Under the pieces are notes generated by a model that searched no databases, had not been told where the DNA came from, and saw only the letters and a program-made list of their open reading frames with translations. Below are positions 59,021 through 61,187 of a DNA stretch of 61,187 nucleotides, one piece after another. This stretch comes from Acidobacteriota bacterium (GTDB lineage: Bacteria > Acidobacteriota > Vicinamibacteria > Vicinamibacterales > UBA2999). Each line of letters begins with the position of its first letter. Position 1 is the first letter of the stretch. Location: the NCBI GenBank assembly GCA_016789705.1, contig JAEUQR010000184.1:1-61187 (forward strand), written 5' to 3'. Made by a program: the position numbers and the translations under genes.

Positions 59021-60733
59021 ATGTCCGGCCCCCGCCGCGCCGCGGCCCTCCTCCTGCTCACCATCCTCGCCATGACATCCGATCCCGACGCGCAGACCCG
59101 CACGATCTACTGGGGCGACGAGGTGCCCGCCGGCTGGAATGGCAAGTGGCCTGCCGATCTGCTCACCGTGCCCGAGCGCACGCGCTTCACGCGGACGACG
59201 TCCACGTTGCAGCTCCACGAATGGATCGCGGCGCTCAAGCTCAAGACCGAGTTCCTGCACGTCGAGACGATGTTCCTGAGCCCGCTGCGGAAGGCCGCGC
59301 CGGTCATGATCTTCGCCAACCCGCGCGTCACGACACCGGCGCAGGCGAAGGCCTCGGGCAAGCCGGTGGTCTTCCTGCTCGGCAACATTCACCCGCCCGA
59401 GCCCGAAGCGGCCGAGGCGCTCGTGATGCTGGCGCGTGATCTCGGCGCCGGCGCGCGCAAGGCGCTCCTCGACAAAGTGATCGTGATGATCGCGCCCGTC
59501 TACAACGTGGACGGCACCGACACCTTCGTCACTCAGGACGGCGGCTACGGCAGCGTGACGCCGCACATCCAGGGCGTGCGCGAGAACTCGCAGGGACTCG
59601 ACCTGAACCGCGAGGGCGCGAAGCTCACCTCGGTCGAGTCGCAGGGCCTCATCCGTACGCTGAATGCCTGGGATCCGCTGCTGTTCCTCGACGGGCACCT
59701 GATGAGCCGGGTGAATCACGGCTACGCCAACACCTACGGCACGGCCACCATCCCGGCCGCCGCCCCGGGTCCGCGCGACTACATGACCGACACGCTCTTC
59801 CCCGCCGTGCGCGAGGCCGTACGCTCGGGCTTCGGCCTCGAAGTGTTCACCCACGCGCTCGCAACACCCGACACCTGGCCGCCGACGGCGTGGAGCCACG
59901 ACCGCGCGGCCTGGACGGTGGAAGCGAAGATGCTCGTGAACGCCTACGGGCTCCGGAACCGCTTCGCCATCATCACCGAGACACCCGGCCAACCCACGTT
60001 CGAGCGGCGCATCTACGCGCAGTATGCCTACGTCGCGGCGCTCGTCGACTACGTGAAGGCGCACGGCGCCGAGATGCAGGCCATCGCCAAGAAGGCCGAC
60101 GACGACACGGTGGCGGCGGTGCTGGCGGGCGCCGAGCAGGGCACGCTCACGAACTTCCTCGACGGCGAGTACCGCTCGGCCGGCACGATCGACCTGCTCG
60201 CGTACCGGACGAACGAGCCTATGTACCTGCCCGGCACGAGCATGCTCGGCACGAAGCCGGGCACCGCATCCGGTCCGCCGGAGCTCGTGCGCGGCGTCGA
60301 CGACCTGACGAAACCCGTGGGCACGCGCACGGCCACCGTGCCGCGCGCCTACGTGCTGCCGCCGATGATGAGCGCGGTGGCGGCGAAGCTCCGCCTGCAG
60401 AACATCAAGGTGACGACCCTGACCGCGCCGGTGAAGGTGCAGGGTGAGCAGTTCACCATCGACCGGATGTACACGGTGCGGCGCGCCGGCTACGACATGA
60501 CCACCCTCGACGGCTCGTTCTCGCCGGTGCTCACGAAGGAGTTCCCGGCCGGATCGTTCGTGGTGGACATGGCGCAGCCGATGGCGAACGCCGCCTTCTA
60601 CTACCTCGAGCCGCAGGCCCGCGACGGCTTCGTGGGCTGGGGTCTGTTCGACGACGTGCTGCGCACGCTCGGCGCCGCTGAGCGGTCGGTCGTCTACCCG
60701 GTGTTCAAGGCGCGACGGCTGCCGGGCGCCTAG
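59021..60733 (+). CDS. M14 family zinc carboxypeptidase
   Basis: A 570-residue secreted peptidase (signal about 1-25). Zinc motif HPPE in GNIHPPEPEAAE (about 122-130), substrate-binding Arg in DLNREGAK, metal His in FLDGHL, and catalytic Glu in IITETPGQ. The C-terminal about 200 residues have no motif I can assign. It resembles the M14-type 'peptidase M14 family' proteins common in this phylum. ATG 59021 is preferred for the signal peptide; the frame opens at 59000. Its 3' end overlaps the convergent MFS gene by 29 bp. Confidence 0.86.
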   Translation: MSGPRRAAALLLLTILAMTSDPDAQTRTIYWGDEVPAGWNGKWPADLLTVPERTRFTRTTSTLQLHEWIAALKLKTEFLHVETMFLSPLRKAAPVMIFANPRVTTPAQAKASGKPVVFLLGNIHPPEPEAAEALVMLARDLGAGARKALLDKVIVMIAPVYNVDGTDTFVTQDGGYGSVTPHIQGVRENSQGLDLNREGAKLTSVESQGLIRTLNAWDPLLFLDGHLMSRVNHGYANTYGTATIPAAAPGPRDYMTDTLFPAVREAVRSGFGLEVFTHALATPDTWPPTAWSHDRAAWTVEAKMLVNAYGLRNRFAIITETPGQPTFERRIYAQYAYVAALVDYVKAHGAEMQAIAKKADDDTVAAVLAGAEQGTLTNFLDGEYRSAGTIDLLAYRTNEPMYLPGTSMLGTKPGTASGPPELVRGVDDLTKPVGTRTATVPRAYVLPPMMSAVAAKLRLQNIKVTTLTAPVKVQGEQFTIDRMYTVRRAGYDMTTLDGSFSPVLTKEFPAGSFVVDMAQPMANAAFYYLEPQARDGFVGWGLFDDVLRTLGAAERSVVYPVFKARRLPGA

Positions 60734-61187
60734 TCCGACTGGCCACGCCCAGCCACCAGACGGCGCCGGCCATGAGCACGAGGAGCGGCACACTCGCCAG
60801 GTTGAGCGAGGCCCAGCCCAGACGGGTCACGGCCGGTCCGGCGGCGAGCGACGCCGCCGCCTGGGTGCCGAAGACGACGAAGTCGTTGAGGCCCTGCGCG
60901 CGGTAGCGCTCCGAGGGCGCGTAACTCGTCGTGAGCAGCGTCGTGCCGGCCACGAACAGGAAGTTCCAGCCCATGCCGAGCAGCACGAGCGCCGACGCGT
61001 AGTGCACGAAGTGCTGGCCGACGAACGCGCTGATGCCCACGCAGAGGCCCATGAGCGCGAGGCCGGCGAGCATCAGCGGCCGCACGCCCAGCGTGCGGAT
61101 GAGCCAGCCGCTCGCAAGCGACGGCACGTACATGCCGAGCAGGTGCAGCGAGATGACCGATTTCGTGTCGTCGACCGGCATGCCGTC
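60705..61187 (-). CDS. MFS transporter, C-terminal part (5' end outside window)
   Basis: The last about 160 residues of an MFS carrier, in frame to the window edge with no credible start inside. Helices visible: LHLLGMYVPSLASGWLIRTL, PLMLAGLALMGLCVGISAFV, SALVLLGMGWNFLFVAGTTLL, FVVFGTQAAASLAAG, LNLASVPLLVLMAGAVWWLG. SYAPSERYRAQGLNDF is the typical loop of the drug/sugar-exporter group. The stop lies inside the 3' end of the M14 gene. Substrate unknown. Confidence 0.85.
   Translation of the reverse strand, partial: DGMPVDDTKSVISLHLLGMYVPSLASGWLIRTLGVRPLMLAGLALMGLCVGISAFVGQHFVHYASALVLLGMGWNFLFVAGTTLLTTSYAPSERYRAQGLNDFVVFGTQAAASLAAGPAVTRLGWASLNLASVPLLVLMAGAVWWLGVASRTRRPAAVAP

Noticed and set aside
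60705..60733. Frameshift or misassembly where M14 and MFS genes overlap
   Set aside because: Both proteins keep family-consistent ends; a 29-bp convergent 3' overlap is ordinary in a compact genome.

Overview
The window is one contiguous stretch of very GC-rich, gene-dense bacterial chromosome, about 48 protein genes with no gap over 300 bp. The content suggests Acidobacteriota, most likely class Vicinamibacteria: two Oar-like TonB-dependent receptors with N-terminal carboxypeptidase-regulatory domains, a MacB/FtsX-type permease of the 'ADOP' kind, a VWFA-related acidobacterial-type protein, many secreted hydrolases, and small palindromic intergenic repeats. There is no rRNA, tRNA, phage, IS transposase or CRISPR array. 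The lineage is an inference from gene families only.

Layout. (1) 1-16.8 kb: a catabolic cluster around a HutC-type GntR regulator (12100-12894). One side reads leftward: family III CoA-transferase, NAD aldehyde dehydrogenase and ThDP enzyme; then TonB receptor, cytochrome-ThuA fusion and PQQ dehydrogenase; then a truncated acylating aldehyde dehydrogenase. The other side reads rightward: citryl-CoA-lyase-like protein, MFS carrier and carboxylesterase. The same 18-bp palindrome, TGTAT-N8-ATACA, lies in all three main promoter regions and is a strong candidate GntR operator. (2) 16.8-21.8 kb: DEAD-box helicase, polysaccharide deacetylase, Cys-cluster protein, cysteine-synthase-like enzyme. (3) 21.9-27.6 kb: a four-gene leftward operon of M20 peptidase, D-amino-acid-oxidase-like flavoprotein, APC permease and an aldo/keto reductase-Rid fusion. 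The flavoprotein appears to be circularly permuted, and the four genes read as a coherent amino-acid/imine-processing module. This is my best candidate for an undescribed system. (4) 27.7-43 kb: PilZ-like protein, fatty-acid desaturase, two-component system, secreted enzymes, ATP-grasp/VWFA pair, PEGA protein, HtpX, LOR/SDH enzyme, sulfurtransferase. (5) 43-61 kb: second TonB receptor, MOSC protein, ABC permease, outer-membrane barrel, S9 peptidase, glycosyltransferase, beta-lactamase-fold hydrolase, CPBP protease, CocE-type hydrolase, M14 carboxypeptidase and a truncated MFS carrier.

Two genome-wide habits are visible. First, at least eleven genes have a TANNNT -10-like box ending 6-7 nt before the start codon, most with no Shine-Dalgarno sequence, as expected for leaderless mRNAs. 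Second, five near-identical 70-81 bp palindromic repeats (TTGTAACGGGGTCTG...) sit at gene 3' ends. One overlaps a stop codon, and a degenerate sixth copy appears to supply the -10 box of a leaderless gene.
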